Shown: positions 35,656 through 45,166 of the stretch, one piece after another
How positions within the stretch are numbered: the stretch's first letter is position 1
Layout: each line of letters opens with the position of its first letter
Source: Microbacterium proteolyticum
GTDB lineage: Bacteria > Actinomycetota > Actinomycetes > Actinomycetales > Microbacteriaceae
DNA: 64,000 nucleotides
Direction: 5' to 3'
NCBI RefSeq assembly: GCF_029639405.1
Contig: NZ_CP121274.1
Span: 2,046,001-2,110,000 of the forward strand
Notes under the pieces: generated by a model
Database searches by the model: none
What the model saw: the letters and a program-made list of their open reading frames with translations, nothing else
Told to the model about the DNA's origin: nothing
Made by a program: the position numbers and the translations under genes

Positions 35656-35700
35656 GAAAAATGAGGGGTGAGGGGCGGCGATGTCGCCTGCCCCTCACCC
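35656..35700 (-). terminator. Intrinsic terminator of the accDE operon with U-tract
   Basis: GGGTGAGGGGC (35666-35676) and GCCCCTCACCC (35690-35700) form a perfect 11-bp stem, with GGCG/CGCC nested inside. On the minus strand it is followed by a TTTTT tract, a classical intrinsic terminator. The 140 nt between it and accE show no convincing gene. Confidence 0.8.
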
Positions 35701-35839
35701 ATGCGAACGGCTACCCGAAAACCGTCCGCGGTGGCCGGAACCGGCTCGATGGAGCGGCCCGACCGAACGCGTGATGCGTTCCAGCTCCTCCAGTATTCGC
35801 GAACGTTCTCGCGGCGTCTGTAGGTATTTCGGGGGACAG

Positions 35840-36070
35840 TCAGCCCGTGAATCCGTTCCAGCCGGCGTCGCGATCGAGCGGGGCCCGCAGTCCACGAGCG
35901 GACAACTCCCAGCGCGAGCGCGCCGACGTCTCCGGTGCCGTGGCATCGGCGGACTCCCGGGCGTACGCCTCGCTCACGACGACGATCGCCGCGGCGAGTT
36001 CCTCAGGCGTGGGGGTGCCGCGCACGATGCGTCCGACGGTCTCGGGCGATTCGCCACCGGTCTCGCTCAC
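35840..36070 (-). CDS. accE: Acyl-CoA carboxylase epsilon subunit
   Basis: This 76-residue protein matches the small actinobacterial epsilon subunit: [19 protein letters not shown] near the N-terminus and a short tail with a Trp and Arg residues. In actinobacteria this subunit stabilises and stimulates the alpha-beta complex. The GTG start overlaps the accD stop by GTGA, which supports the call despite its small size. Confidence 0.88.
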   Translation of the reverse strand: MSETGGESPETVGRIVRGTPTPEELAAAIVVVSEAYARESADATAPETSARSRWELSARGLRAPLDRDAGWNGFTG

Positions 36071-37656
36071 AGCGGGATGTTCCCGTGCTTCTTCGCCGGC
36101 AGGCTCGCCCGCTTGTTGCGCAGCGCCCGCAGCGCCTTCGCGATCGACACGCGCGTCTGCGCGGGCTCGATGATGCCGTCGAGCTCGCCGCGCTCGGCCG
36201 CGAGGAACGGGGATGCCACGTTGTAGGTGTACTCGTTCGCGAGGCGGGTGCGCACCGCCGCGACGTCCTCGCCCGCTTCCTCGGCGCGCTTGATCTCACC
36301 GCGGTAGAGGATGTTCACCGCGCCCTGACCGCCCATCACGGCGATCTCGGCGGTCGGCCAGGCGAGGTTGATGTCGGCACCGAGCTGCTTCGACCCCATC
36401 ACGATGTAGGCGCCGCCGTAGGCCTTGCGCAGGATCACCGTCACCAGCGGCACGGTGGCCTCGGCGTAGGCGTAGAGGAGCTTCGCGCCGCGACGGATGA
36501 CACCGGTCCACTCCTGGTCGGTGCCGGGCAGGTAGCCGGGCACGTCGACGAGCGTCACGATCGGCACGGAGAACGCGTCGCAGAACCGTACGAAGCGGGA
36601 GGCCTTCTCTCCCGCGTCGATGTTCAGCGTGCCGGCCATCTGCGAGGGCTGGTTGGCGATGATGCCGACGGTCCGGCCCTCGATACGGCCGAAGCCGATG
36701 ACGATGTTCGGGGCGAACAGCGGCTGGACCTCGAGGAAGTCGGCCCCGTCCACGATGCCGTCGATCACGGTGTGGATGTCGTAGGGCTGGTTCGGCGAGT
36801 CGGGGATGACGGTGTTGAGCGCCCGATCGGCATCCGTCGTCTCGAATTCGAACGGCGTCTCGTAGAGCGGGAGCTCGGCGAGGTTGTTGTCGGGGAGGAA
36901 TCCGACGAGCGTGCGGGCGTAGTCGAGCGCGTCATCCTCGTCCTCGGCGAGGTAGTGCGCCACGCCCGACCGGGTGTTGTGGGTGTGGGCGCCGCCGAGA
37001 TCCTCCATGCCGACGTCCTCGCCGGTGACGGTCTTGATGACGTCGGGGCCGGTGACGAACATCTGGCTCGTCTTGTCGACCATGATGACGAAGTCGGTGA
37101 GCGCGGGCGAGTAGACGGCGCCGCCGGCGGCGGGTCCCATGATGATCGAGATCTGCGGGATGACCCCCGAGGCGGCGGTGTTCAGGCGGAAGATCTCGCC
37201 GTACTTTCCGAGCGCGACGACACCCTCCTGGATGCGCGCGCCCCCCGAGTCGAGCATGCCGATGATCGGGATGCCGCTGCGAAGTGCCAGCTCCATGACC
37301 TTGATGATCTTGTCGCCGGCGACCTCGCCGAGCGAGCCGCCGAAGGTGGAGAAGTCCTGCGCGTAGACGGCGACCGTGCGCCCGTGGATCGTGCCCGTGC
37401 CCGTGACGACGGAGTCGCCGTAGGGGCGCGATTTGTCCATGCCGAACGCCGTGGTGCGGTGGCGGACGTACTCGTCGAGCTCGACGAACGAGCCGGGGTC
37501 GACCAGCATCTCGATGCGCTCGCGGGCGGTGAGCTTGCCCTTCGCGTGCTGTTTCGTGCGCGCGGCGGCTTCGGCGTCAACGACCGCGTCCTGGAACCTG
37601 GCGCGCAGGTCCGCGATCTTGCCGGCGGTGGTGAAGAGATCGGGCTGGTCGGTCAC
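36067..37656 (-). CDS. accD: Acyl-CoA carboxylase beta subunit (carboxyltransferase)
   Basis: This 529-residue carboxyltransferase moves the carboxyl group from biotin to propionyl- or acetyl-CoA. Family motifs include [23 protein letters not shown] and [10 protein letters not shown]. It is close in length to AccD5/PccB. I chose GTG 37656 (VTDQPDLF) because the conserved N-terminus begins there and TAGGGT lies 7 nt upstream; the longer frame overlaps promoter sequence. Epsilon follows, and birA is divergent. Confidence 0.94.
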   Translation of the reverse strand: MTDQPDLFTTAGKIADLRARFQDAVVDAEAAARTKQHAKGKLTARERIEMLVDPGSFVELDEYVRHRTTAFGMDKSRPYGDSVVTGTGTIHGRTVAVYAQDFSTFGGSLGEVAGDKIIKVMELALRSGIPIIGMLDSGGARIQEGVVALGKYGEIFRLNTAASGVIPQISIIMGPAAGGAVYSPALTDFVIMVDKTSQMFVTGPDVIKTVTGEDVGMEDLGGAHTHNTRSGVAHYLAEDEDDALDYARTLVGFLPDNNLAELPLYETPFEFETTDADRALNTVIPDSPNQPYDIHTVIDGIVDGADFLEVQPLFAPNIVIGFGRIEGRTVGIIANQPSQMAGTLNIDAGEKASRFVRFCDAFSVPIVTLVDVPGYLPGTDQEWTGVIRRGAKLLYAYAEATVPLVTVILRKAYGGAYIVMGSKQLGADINLAWPTAEIAVMGGQGAVNILYRGEIKRAEEAGEDVAAVRTRLANEYTYNVASPFLAAERGELDGIIEPAQTRVSIAKALRALRNKRASLPAKKHGNIPL

Positions 37657-37663
37657 GCTTTCC

Positions 37664-37669
37664 ACCCTA
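37664..37669 (-). promoter_or_regulatory. -10 hexamer TAGGGT of accD, leaderless start likely
   Basis: On the minus strand TAGGGT is followed by GGAAAGC (7 nt) and the GTG start. This supports the short start over an upstream in-frame GTG at 37665. Confidence 0.5.
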
Positions 37670-37801
37670 TCGACCGGTTCGACGCCGATGTTGGAGGGTG
37701 CGCACAAGCACCTCGTCGGGACGCTGTGGCATCCATCCATCCGGGGACGGGAGCGCGGGGCGGGCGACGGCCCGGGGATGCCGATTCCCCCGGGTCGTGC
37801 C

Positions 37802-37807
37802 TAGGGT
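37802..37807 (+). promoter_or_regulatory. -10 hexamer TAGGGT of birA, leaderless start likely
   Basis: TAGGGT is followed by GTGCAC (6 nt) and ATG 37814. The same hexamer serves accD on the other strand of this divergent 157-nt region. Confidence 0.55.
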
Positions 37808-37813
37808 GTGCAC

Positions 37814-38596
37814 ATGCCGATCCCCGCTGCCGGATACCCGCTCACCGCCGCGCTCAGCCCGCGCCTCCAGGTCGTCGAGACCACCGACTCCACCAACGCC
37901 GACGTCGTCGCCGCCGTCGCCGCGGACCCCGCCGGATGGCCGCATCTGTCGTTGCTCGTCACGGACGACCAGCGCGCCGGGCGGGGCCGACTCGACCGCA
38001 CGTGGACCGCCCCGGCCGGGACCGCCCTCGCCGTGTCGGTCGTCGTGGACGCCGGGCGCATCCCGATGGGGATGCGCGGGTGGATCCCCCTCGCCGCGGG
38101 TGCGGCCATGACGCGCGCCGTCGCTTCGCGCCTGGCCGGTCACGGCCCGAGCGCGCAGCTGAAGTGGCCGAACGACGTGCTCGTGGACGGGGGGAAGATC
38201 TGCGGCATCCTCGCCGAGGTCGTTCCGGGCACCCTCGACACGGTCGTGATCGGATCGGGGATCAACACGCGCATGACCCGGGCGGATCTGCCGGTGTCGA
38301 CGGCCACCTCGTTCGCCGCCCTCGGCGTCGAGGTCGACGAGGATCGCCTGCTCGCCGACTACCTCGAGTCCCTCGCCGCGCTGCTCGCCGCGCTCTCGGA
38401 AGGCGATGTCGCCCGCGTGCACCGCGATGTCGAGAAGCTGTGTTCGACCGTGGGCCGCGAGGTGTCGGTGTCGCTCCCCGACGGCACCACCGTCCAGGGT
38501 CGGGCGGAACGGCTCGACGCCGAGGGGCGCCTGGTGGTCGAATCGGGCACGATCCAGACGGTGGTCGCCGCCGGGGACGTCGTCCACGTACGCTGA
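37814..38596 (+). CDS. birA: Biotin-[acetyl-CoA-carboxylase] ligase
   Basis: This 260-residue ligase attaches biotin to the carrier domain of AccA3 through biotinyl-AMP. The adenylate loop is AGRGRLDRTW and the biotin-site sequence is KWPNDVLVDGGKICGIL. There is no N-terminal helix-turn-helix, so it is a monofunctional group I enzyme, not a repressor. A C-terminal SH3-like domain is present. ATG 37814 is chosen over GTG 37808 because of the -10 spacing. Confidence 0.95.
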   Translation: MPIPAAGYPLTAALSPRLQVVETTDSTNADVVAAVAADPAGWPHLSLLVTDDQRAGRGRLDRTWTAPAGTALAVSVVVDAGRIPMGMRGWIPLAAGAAMTRAVASRLAGHGPSAQLKWPNDVLVDGGKICGILAEVVPGTLDTVVIGSGINTRMTRADLPVSTATSFAALGVEVDEDRLLADYLESLAALLAALSEGDVARVHRDVEKLCSTVGREVSVSLPDGTTVQGRAERLDAEGRLVVESGTIQTVVAAGDVVHVR

Positions 38597-38643
38597 CCCG
38601 CGCCCGTCCCGCGTGTGCGGGCGACGCCGGAGGCTCCCGCCCC

Positions 38644-38649
38644 CAGAAT
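38644..38649 (+). promoter_or_regulatory. -10-like CAGAAT of the PH-domain gene
   Basis: CAGAAT is followed by GAATAC (6 nt) and GTG 38656. It departs from consensus only in the first base and fits the leaderless arrangement. Confidence 0.4.
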
Positions 38650-38655
38650 GAATAC

Positions 38656-39210
38656 GTGACCCCGCCCGACACCTACGGAGGCCGTCCCCGCACGCCGGCC
38701 CCTGGCGCGGCTGCGCCCGAGCGCCGCATCGCGCGCCTGCGCGGTCACGCCCGGCGGTTGTTCTGGTCGGCCCTCGTGCTGATCGCCGTGGCCGGTGCGA
38801 CCGCGTACTACTACGACAATCTCCCGGCTCCGTTCGAGAACTGGATGCTGGTGACCGCGGCCGGTGCCGCGCTGGTGCTGCTGGTGGTCGTGCCGTACTT
38901 CGTGTGGCTCTCCCGGTCGTGGACGATCACCACCCGCCGCGTCATCGAGCGCTCGGGCTTCTTCGGGTCGAGCAGCCGCGAGATCTCGCACGTGCGCGGG
39001 TACGCGATCCAGATGAGGCGCGGCATCCTCCAACGACTGTGGGGAGCGGGGACCCTCACGCTGTCCAACGGCGTGGAACCTCCCCTGCGTCTGAAGAACG
39101 TCCCCCACGCGGTCCTCGTGCACGAAACGCTGGTCGACCAGGTCGAGGTGAACCAGATCCTCGCGCATCGCGACTCGCAGGCGCACGGCTCCGGCGCCGT
39201 CGAGTTCTGA
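38656..39210 (+). CDS. Membrane protein with bacterial PH domain
   Basis: This 184-residue protein has two membrane segments (about 35-52 and 62-85) followed by a bacterial PH-like domain (SWTITTRRVIERSGFFGSSSREISHVRGY, read in two parts around 95-125). The gene order birA, PH-domain protein, purK is the same as in mycobacteria (Rv3279c-Rv3276c). Function is unknown; an envelope role is inferred from topology. The GTG start follows a -10-like hexamer. Confidence 0.82.
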   Translation: MTPPDTYGGRPRTPAPGAAAPERRIARLRGHARRLFWSALVLIAVAGATAYYYDNLPAPFENWMLVTAAGAALVLLVVVPYFVWLSRSWTITTRRVIERSGFFGSSSREISHVRGYAIQMRRGILQRLWGAGTLTLSNGVEPPLRLKNVPHAVLVHETLVDQVEVNQILAHRDSQAHGSGAVEF

Positions 39211-39259
39211 CGCCCACCCGCTCACGCCCCGTCGGGTTCTGCCGGGCCGCACGCCCCGT

Positions 39260-39326
39260 CGATGAACGGCATCCACGGCGGGAAACGCGCTGTCGCGCCG
39301 TTTCTCCGCGCGGATGCCGTTTATCG
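39260..39326. repeat. Family III nested-hairpin element, copy B (67 nt)
   Basis: Outer arms CGATGAACGGCATCC and GGATGCCGTTTATCG pair at 14 of 15 positions; the inner GAAACG/CGTTTC (39282-39287, 39299-39304) sits at the same offsets (22 and 39) as in copy A. The right-arm 16-mer GGATGCCGTTTATCGC is identical in both copies. It lies in the 176-nt gap ahead of purK. Confidence 0.82.
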
Positions 39327-39386
39327 CGAGAGGGGAGGGGGTGCGGCGGCGGTGTGGAGCACAATGGACGGGACGGAAGGAGCGGC

Positions 39387-40520
39387 ATGGCGCTGCGAGT
39401 CGGAGTGGTCGGTGGCGGACAGCTGGCGCGGATGATGATCGCGCCGGCCGAGGAGCTCGGGATCGACATCCGTGTCCTCGCCGAGACCGAGGGCATGTCG
39501 GCGGGGCTCGCCGCCACCGCCGTGGGCGACTACCGCGACGCCGAGACCGTGCTCCGCTTCGCGCGTGAGGTGGACGTGCTCACCTTCGACCACGAGCACG
39601 TGCCGCAGGACGTGCTGGCCGCCCTCGTGGACGCCGGCGTCGCGGTCCACCCGGGCCCCGCCCCGCTGGCCGTCGCGCAGGACAAGCTCGTCATGCGCGC
39701 GCGCATGGCCGAGCTCGGGATGCCGCAGCCCGACTGGGCCGCCGTCTCGGATGCCGCGCAGCTCCAGGACTTCCTCGACGCCCACGGCGGACGCGCCGTC
39801 GTGAAGACCCCCCGCGGCGGGTACGACGGCAAGGGCGTGCGCGTGGTCTCGGCCGCGATCGAGGCCGACGATTGGTTCGCCGCGCTCGCCGAGGACGCCC
39901 ACGGCGGGGCGCTCCTGGCCGAAGAGCTCGTCGACTTCACGCGCGAACTCGCGCAGCAGGTCGCGCGTCGTCCGTCGGGCGAGGTGCGGGCGTATCCCCT
40001 CGTGGCGACGACGCAGCGCGACGGCGTGTGCGCCGAGGTGATCGCGCCCGCTCCGCGTGCGGGGGAGCGGCTCGAGCGCGCGGCCGCCGCGATCGGCGTC
40101 GCCGTCGCCGAAGGGCTCGGGGTGACCGGCATGCTCGCCGTCGAGCTGTTCGAGACCACCGACGAGCGCGTCCTCATCAACGAACTCGCCATGCGGCCCC
40201 ACAACAGCGGCCACTGGACGCAGGACGGTGCCGTCACCAGCCAGTTCGAGCAGCATCTGCGCGCCGTGCTCGACCTTCCGCTCGGATCGACGGATGCCAC
40301 GGCTCCGTGGACCGTCATGGTCAACATCCTCGGCGGGCCCGCCGAGGGCGGGCTGACCGAGCGCTTCGCACCCGCGATGGCCGCGCACACGACCGCGAAG
40401 ATCCACACGTACGGCAAGGACCCGCGTCCGGGGCGCAAGGTCGGGCACGTCAATGTCGCCGGCGACGACCTGGACGACGTCGTCTACGAGGGCCGCGCGG
40501 CGGCGGCATTCTTCGACTGA
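39387..40520 (+). CDS. purK: N5-carboxyaminoimidazole ribonucleotide synthase
   Basis: This 377-residue ATP-grasp enzyme of purine synthesis carboxylates AIR at N5. The start VGVVGGGQLARMM is characteristic, followed by TPRGGYDGKGVRVV and RPHNSGHWT. Unlike many neighbours it has a leader: CACAAT at 39360-39365 and GGAAGGAG before the ATG. purE follows. Confidence 0.96.
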   Translation: MALRVGVVGGGQLARMMIAPAEELGIDIRVLAETEGMSAGLAATAVGDYRDAETVLRFAREVDVLTFDHEHVPQDVLAALVDAGVAVHPGPAPLAVAQDKLVMRARMAELGMPQPDWAAVSDAAQLQDFLDAHGGRAVVKTPRGGYDGKGVRVVSAAIEADDWFAALAEDAHGGALLAEELVDFTRELAQQVARRPSGEVRAYPLVATTQRDGVCAEVIAPAPRAGERLERAAAAIGVAVAEGLGVTGMLAVELFETTDERVLINELAMRPHNSGHWTQDGAVTSQFEQHLRAVLDLPLGSTDATAPWTVMVNILGGPAEGGLTERFAPAMAAHTTAKIHTYGKDPRPGRKVGHVNVAGDDLDDVVYEGRAAAAFFD

Positions 40521-40554
40521 GCGTGCCGTTCCGGGATCTTCCAGCGACCCGCCC

Positions 40555-40560
40555 TAGCCT
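40555..40560 (+). promoter_or_regulatory. -10 hexamer TAGCCT of purE, leaderless start likely
   Basis: TAGCCT is followed by GGACCG (6 nt) and the GTG start in the 46-nt gap between purK and purE, suggesting that purE can be made independently of purK. Confidence 0.45.
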
Positions 40561-40566
40561 GGACCG

Positions 40567-41082
40567 GTGACCCGGCCGCTGCATTCCTCCGAGACGCCGC
40601 TGGTCGGCGTCGTCATGGGCTCCGACTCCGACTGGCGCGTGATGAGCGACGCCTCGCAGGTGCTCACCGAATTCGGCATCCCCCACGAGGTGGAGGTCGT
40701 CTCGGCTCACCGCACGCCCGACAAGCTCATCCGCTACGGCCGCGAGGCGCGGGAGCGCGGGCTGCGCGCGATCATCGCCGGCGCGGGTGGCGCCGCCCAC
40801 CTCCCGGGGATGCTCGCCTCCGTCACTGCGCTCCCGGTCATCGGCGTCCCCGTCCAGCTGGCCACGCTCGACGGTCTCGACTCGCTGCTCAGCATCGTGC
40901 AGATGCCCGCCGGGATCCCCGTCGCGACGGTGTCGATCAACGGCGCGAAGAACGCAGGGCTCCTCGCCGCGCGCATCCTCGGTGCCGCCGACGTCGCCCT
41001 CGGCGACCGCGTCGAGGGCTACGCCGCCGATCTCGAATCCCAGGTGGAGGAGAAGAACCGCCGCCTCAAGGAGTCGTTGTGA
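40567..41082 (+). CDS. purE: N5-carboxyaminoimidazole ribonucleotide mutase
   Basis: This 171-residue mutase converts the PurK product to CAIR. The class I signature [14 protein letters not shown] and the VSAHRTPD and [11 protein letters not shown] segments are present. Its stop overlaps the LCP gene start (GTGA), which is unusual company for a purine gene but matches actinobacterial order. Confidence 0.96.
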   Translation: MTRPLHSSETPLVGVVMGSDSDWRVMSDASQVLTEFGIPHEVEVVSAHRTPDKLIRYGREARERGLRAIIAGAGGAAHLPGMLASVTALPVIGVPVQLATLDGLDSLLSIVQMPAGIPVATVSINGAKNAGLLAARILGAADVALGDRVEGYAADLESQVEEKNRRLKESL

Positions 41083-42545
41083 GCGTCGCCGCCCCGCCGC
41101 GGCCGCGCGCCCGCCCATCGCTGACGGAGTCCCGGCCCCTGCGTCACCCGGACGCGTCGTCGCGCGAGGTCATGACGCGGCGCGGGTGGTGGCTCGTCGT
41201 GCTCAACGTGCTCATCCCCGGGTCGGCGCAGATCCTCGCGGGCAACCGTCGCCTGGGCCGATTCGGCCTGGGCGCCACGCTCTTCCTCTGGACGGCCCTC
41301 GTCCTCACGGCGGTGGCGGCGCTGCTCTGGCCGAGCGGTCTCTTCGCCCTCGCGACGGGCTCGTTCATCCCCGACTTCCTGTCATGGTTCCGGTGGGTTC
41401 CGCTCACCCTGGTGCAGGTCGTCCTCGTCGGCTACATCGTCCTGTGGATCGTGCTCACGATCGACACCCTGCGGCTGGTGCGACTCGTGCGGACGGGGCC
41501 CGTGGCCCGGTGGATCATGACGGTCGTGTCGGTGGGGCTGCTCGTCCTCACCGGCTCGGGTGCCGCGTGGGCCGCCCAGGCCGCCGGGACGACGAGGGAT
41601 GCCTTCGCGACGATCTTCGCCGAATCGGCGCCCGTCGTCCCGCCGTCCGACGGCTATTACAACATCCTCCTCCTGGGTGCCGACTCGGGTGAGGGACGCG
41701 ACTCGATGCGGTTCGACTCCATCTCCGTGGTCTCGATCAACGCCTCCACGGGAGCGGTGACCATCACCGGCATCCCGCGCGACATGCCGAACTTCCCCTT
41801 CGCCCCCGGGCCCATGCAGGACAAGTACCCGGACGGACACCAGGGCAAGTACGACCCGACCTGCGGCTGGGGCAGTGGCATCAACCAGCTCCGCACCGAG
41901 GTCGAGGTGTGCCAGGACGGCAACGCCCTCTACCCCGACGCCGAGGCCAACGGCTCCGAACCGGGCATCGAGGCGACCAAGGATGCCGCCGAGGGCATCC
42001 TCGGCATCCAGATCCCGTATTACGTGCTGATCGACATGAAGGGCTTCGCCGACGTCGTCGACGCGCTCGGCGGCGTCGACATCAACGTCCAGGAGCGCCT
42101 GCCCAAGGGCGGGCCCGCGTACGACGGCCAGCCGGTGGACGACTGGGCCTTCGGCTGGATCGAGCCCGGTCAGCAGCACATGGACGGAGACACCGCCCAG
42201 TGGTACGCCCGTTCGCGGTACACCACGAGCGATTTCGACCGCATGCGTCGCCAGCGCGAGTTGCAGGAGGCGATCCTCGCGCAGTTCACCCCGCAGAACG
42301 TCCTCCAGCACTTCCAGCAGGTGGCCGCCGCGGGGACGAACATCCTCGAGACCGACCTTCCGCAGGGTCTCATCGCCCCGACGCTGGTCGACCTCGCGCT
42401 GAAGGCCAAGGGACAGCCGGTCACGACGATCGAACTGACCCCCGAGGGCGGCGTCGACGAGTTCGACCCGGACTACGCGCAGGTGCAGCAGATCGTGCGC
42501 GACAAGCTCCACCCCCCGACCGAAACGGAGAGCCCCGCGCCGTGA
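41079..42545 (+). CDS. LytR-CpsA-Psr family cell-wall glycopolymer transferase
   Basis: This 488-residue membrane enzyme is of the family that attaches glycopolymers to peptidoglycan. It has an extended membrane region with about four segments (30-165), unlike the single-span classical form, and then an extracellular LCP domain (about 195-440). Conserved residues are visible in [20 protein letters not shown] and [18 protein letters not shown]. It heads a run of glycosyltransferase genes and probably ligates the polymer made in this region. Confidence 0.92.
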   Translation: MSVAAPPRPRARPSLTESRPLRHPDASSREVMTRRGWWLVVLNVLIPGSAQILAGNRRLGRFGLGATLFLWTALVLTAVAALLWPSGLFALATGSFIPDFLSWFRWVPLTLVQVVLVGYIVLWIVLTIDTLRLVRLVRTGPVARWIMTVVSVGLLVLTGSGAAWAAQAAGTTRDAFATIFAESAPVVPPSDGYYNILLLGADSGEGRDSMRFDSISVVSINASTGAVTITGIPRDMPNFPFAPGPMQDKYPDGHQGKYDPTCGWGSGINQLRTEVEVCQDGNALYPDAEANGSEPGIEATKDAAEGILGIQIPYYVLIDMKGFADVVDALGGVDINVQERLPKGGPAYDGQPVDDWAFGWIEPGQQHMDGDTAQWYARSRYTTSDFDRMRRQRELQEAILAQFTPQNVLQHFQQVAAAGTNILETDLPQGLIAPTLVDLALKAKGQPVTTIELTPEGGVDEFDPDYAQVQQIVRDKLHPPTETESPAP

Positions 42546-43642
42546 CCGTCACCCTTCGCGTCGTCCTCGACCAGCTCGTCGCGCCGACCTCCCGCGATCT
42601 CGCGGAAGCCTCGGCGTCACTCGCCCAGGCCCTCGTCGACACCGCCCCGCGCGGCTGCGACGTCGCGGCCATCACCCCCGCGCCGGGTCTCCCCGACGAC
42701 GCGGGCGTCACGGGTCTGAGCGCCGAGACGCGCCTGTCGATGCGTCGACGCGAACTGGCGGCATCCTGGCAGCTCGGGGTGGCGCCCGGCATCGGTCGCG
42801 GGCTCATCCACTCGCCGACCGCGCTCGCCCCGCTCGTCCGGCACGACCGTGTCAACGAGACGCACCAGATCGTCGTCACGCTGTGGGACCTCCGCGCGTG
42901 GGAGACGCCGGACGAGCTGCCCCGGGCCGAGGTCCTCGGCACCCGAGCGCTGCTGTCGCGCATCGGCAAGCACGCCGATGCCGTCGTCGTGCCCTCGCAC
43001 GCCATGGCCGAGCGCCTGGCGGAGGTGGCCAAGGCCAAGCTCGTCGCGAAGGTGCGCGTGATCGGCGGGGCACCGGCGGCCGGGTTCCGTGCGCCCTCTG
43101 ATGCCGTCGGCCGTCTCCGCGCGCTCGACCTGCCCTCCTCGTTCGTTGCCCTGGCCGGCGGCGCCGCCGCCTCGGACGGCCTCGCGGACGCCTTCGCGGC
43201 CCTGGCGTCGGAGTGGGACGGCGACGTCGTGGTGCTGGACGTCCCGGAGGGGGAGGAGCCGGCCGTCGTCGAGCTCGCGTCCGCCGCGGGGGTGCCCGAG
43301 GCGCGCGTCCACGCGCGCGGTGCTCTGGACCAGTGGGACCGCGCCGCGGTGCTCTCCCACGCGGTCGCGTTCATCGCGGCGAGCACCCGGACCGACTGGC
43401 CGTGGCGGGCCGTGGACGCGCTCGCCCTCTCCGTCCCGATCGTCGCGCGCGACACCGCGGTCCACCGCGAAGTACTCGCCGACGCGGCCGCCTTCGCCAC
43501 GGAGAGCGGACTCGGCGCCGCCGTCGCGCGCGCTCTCGGAGAGGATGCCGAGCGTCTGCGCGTGCTCGCCGGTGATCGCGCGAAGGGCTTCGCGTGGGCG
43601 GCGTCCGCCGACCGCGTCTGGGCTCTGCACGCCGAACTCTAG
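42542..43642 (+). CDS. Glycosyltransferase, GT4-like
   Basis: This 366-residue protein has a GT-B layout: an N-terminal domain with HQIVVTLWDLRAW and ADAVVVPSHAMAERL, and a C-terminal donor domain with WRAVDALALSVPIVARDTAVHREVL. It is a plausible family 4 enzyme acting in polysaccharide assembly. Donor and acceptor are unknown. The GTG start overlaps the LCP stop, so the two are coupled. Confidence 0.78.
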   Translation: MTVTLRVVLDQLVAPTSRDLAEASASLAQALVDTAPRGCDVAAITPAPGLPDDAGVTGLSAETRLSMRRRELAASWQLGVAPGIGRGLIHSPTALAPLVRHDRVNETHQIVVTLWDLRAWETPDELPRAEVLGTRALLSRIGKHADAVVVPSHAMAERLAEVAKAKLVAKVRVIGGAPAAGFRAPSDAVGRLRALDLPSSFVALAGGAAASDGLADAFAALASEWDGDVVVLDVPEGEEPAVVELASAAGVPEARVHARGALDQWDRAAVLSHAVAFIAASTRTDWPWRAVDALALSVPIVARDTAVHREVLADAAAFATESGLGAAVARALGEDAERLRVLAGDRAKGFAWAASADRVWALHAEL

Positions 43643-43650
43643 GCGGGACC

Positions 43651-43656
43651 TATGCT
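43651..43656 (+). promoter_or_regulatory. -10 hexamer TATGCT of the GT2 gene, leaderless start likely
   Basis: TATGCT is followed by CGAACCC (7 nt) and ATG 43664. An upstream in-frame ATG at 43652 lies inside the hexamer and is therefore disfavoured. Confidence 0.55.
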
Positions 43657-43663
43657 CGAACCC

Positions 43664-44599
43664 ATGACCGCGCGCGTCGGAATCGTCGTCCGCACCCGAC
43701 GACGTCCCGACTTCCTCCGTCGGGCCCTGGCCGACATCGCCGCCCAGTCGTACTCCGACCGGGGCGTCGTCGTCGTGAACGACGGGGGCGATCCGGCCGA
43801 GGTCGAGTCGGTCGTGGCAGAGGCGGGGGGCACCGCCGACGTCCTGCACATCCCGCCGGGGGAGGGTGGGCGGTGCATCGCCGCGAACGCCGGCGTGCGC
43901 GCGGCGGCGACTGAGCTGGTGGTCCTCCACGACGACGACGACCGGTGGCATCCGGACTTCCTCGCCCGCACCGTGGAGTGGCTCGATACGCACTCCGGGG
44001 ATGCCGCGGTGTCGGTGAGCACCGAGATCGTCTACGAAGAGGAGCGCGAGGGGCGGTGGGTCGAGGTCGGTCGCGCCCCGTTCTGGGCGGGGATGCAGCG
44101 GATCTCGCTGGGCGAGATGCTCAGCGTCAATCGTGCGGTGCCCATCTCCGTCCTCTATCGGGCGGCGGTCCACGAAGAAGCGGGCTGGTATGACGAGTCG
44201 CTGGAGGCCGTGGAGGACTGGGACTTCTATCTCCGCGTGCTCGCCCGGGCCGGATTCGGCTTCGTCGCGGGCGAGCCCCTCGCCTACTGGACACAGCGAC
44301 CGGATGCCACGGGCATCGCCGCCAACAGCATGTTCGCGCTCGCCGACGCGCACGCTCGCGACGATGCGCTGGTGCGCGATCGGGCGCTCGAGCAGTGGAC
44401 GCGACGGGAGGGAGACGGGCTGCCGCTCTACCTCGCCGCCCAGCAGCAGCAGCTCATCGCCCACCTCGAAGAGCTGTCGACGCGGCAGTCGGAGCGGCTG
44501 CGCGCCGAGATCCGCGACGACCTGCGACGCGAGATCGATGCGCATCAGCCGCTGTGGTCGCGCCTGCGACGCCTCCGGCGCCGGGTCGGCCGCGGCTGA
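43664..44599 (+). CDS. Family 2 glycosyltransferase
   Basis: This 311-residue GT-A enzyme has VRTRRRPDFLRRAL and VVVNDGGDPAEV in the nucleotide site, the metal-binding acidic run LHDDDDRWHPDF near residue 90, and EAVEDWDFYLRV in the acceptor domain. A charged helical tail rich in Arg and Glu ends the protein and may be amphipathic. Substrates are unknown. Confidence 0.88.
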   Translation: MTARVGIVVRTRRRPDFLRRALADIAAQSYSDRGVVVVNDGGDPAEVESVVAEAGGTADVLHIPPGEGGRCIAANAGVRAAATELVVLHDDDDRWHPDFLARTVEWLDTHSGDAAVSVSTEIVYEEEREGRWVEVGRAPFWAGMQRISLGEMLSVNRAVPISVLYRAAVHEEAGWYDESLEAVEDWDFYLRVLARAGFGFVAGEPLAYWTQRPDATGIAANSMFALADAHARDDALVRDRALEQWTRREGDGLPLYLAAQQQQLIAHLEELSTRQSERLRAEIRDDLRREIDAHQPLWSRLRRLRRRVGRG

Positions 44600-44641
44600 C
44601 CGCCCGCGGCGTGGCAGCCGCCGTTCGCGGCGCGCAGCCCG

Positions 44642-44647
44642 CACAAT
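44642..44647 (+). promoter_or_regulatory. -10-like CACAAT of the lipoprotein gene
   Basis: CACAAT is followed by GATCGC (6 nt) and the GTG at 44654. No ribosome site is visible. Confidence 0.4.
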
Positions 44648-44653
44648 GATCGC

Positions 44654-45166
44654 GTGATCCCCGTGAACCACCCCCGGACGTCCCCCTCAGGGAAGAGGAG
44701 TCGCCGCTGGGCCGTGCCCGTCGCCGTCGCCGCGCTTCTCGCCCTCGCCGGCTGCGCGACACCCGTCGGAGGCGCGGTGTCCACCGGGACGCCCACCCCG
44801 TCGGCATCCATCTCGTCGACGCCGGAGCCGAGCGCCTCGTCGACACCGACCGCGGTGCCGACGCCCTCCGTCACCCCGTTCTCGGGAGACGTTCTCGTCA
44901 TCACCTCCGAGATCGTCGGTGGCAACCTCGAAGTCACGGCGATGGTGCCGAAGGTCTCGGAAGACGACGGCACCTGCACGCTCGAGCTCGTGGGCACCGA
45001 CCGCACGGTCTCGGTGACCGGCACCGAGGGCAAGGACGTGACCTACTGCGGAGTCATGTCGATCCCCGTCGACGATTCGTCGACCGCACCGCAGTTCCGG
45101 GTGCGGTACGAATCTCCCTCCACGCGCGCCGAGTCGGCCGTCTCCACGGTCGAGCCGGCGCCGTGA
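44654..45166 (+). CDS. Small secreted lipoprotein
   Basis: I do not recognise the family. The 170-residue protein has a basic N-terminus, a hydrophobic segment and a lipobox LAGC (Cys about 34). A Thr/Ser/Pro linker of about 40 residues follows, then a compact domain of about 85 residues containing two Cys (GTCTLEL and VTYCGVM) that could form a disulfide. The stop overlaps the start of the repeat-bearing surface protein, suggesting joint function at the cell surface. Confidence 0.75.
   Translation: MIPVNHPRTSPSGKRSRRWAVPVAVAALLALAGCATPVGGAVSTGTPTPSASISSTPEPSASSTPTAVPTPSVTPFSGDVLVITSEIVGGNLEVTAMVPKVSEDDGTCTLELVGTDRTVSVTGTEGKDVTYCGVMSIPVDDSSTAPQFRVRYESPSTRAESAVSTVEPAP

Noticed and set aside
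35695..35895. Small minus-strand ORF after accE ending in the terminator stem
   Set aside because: No start codon lies beyond the accE stop in that frame, and the sequence is Arg/Gly-rich without recognisable features.
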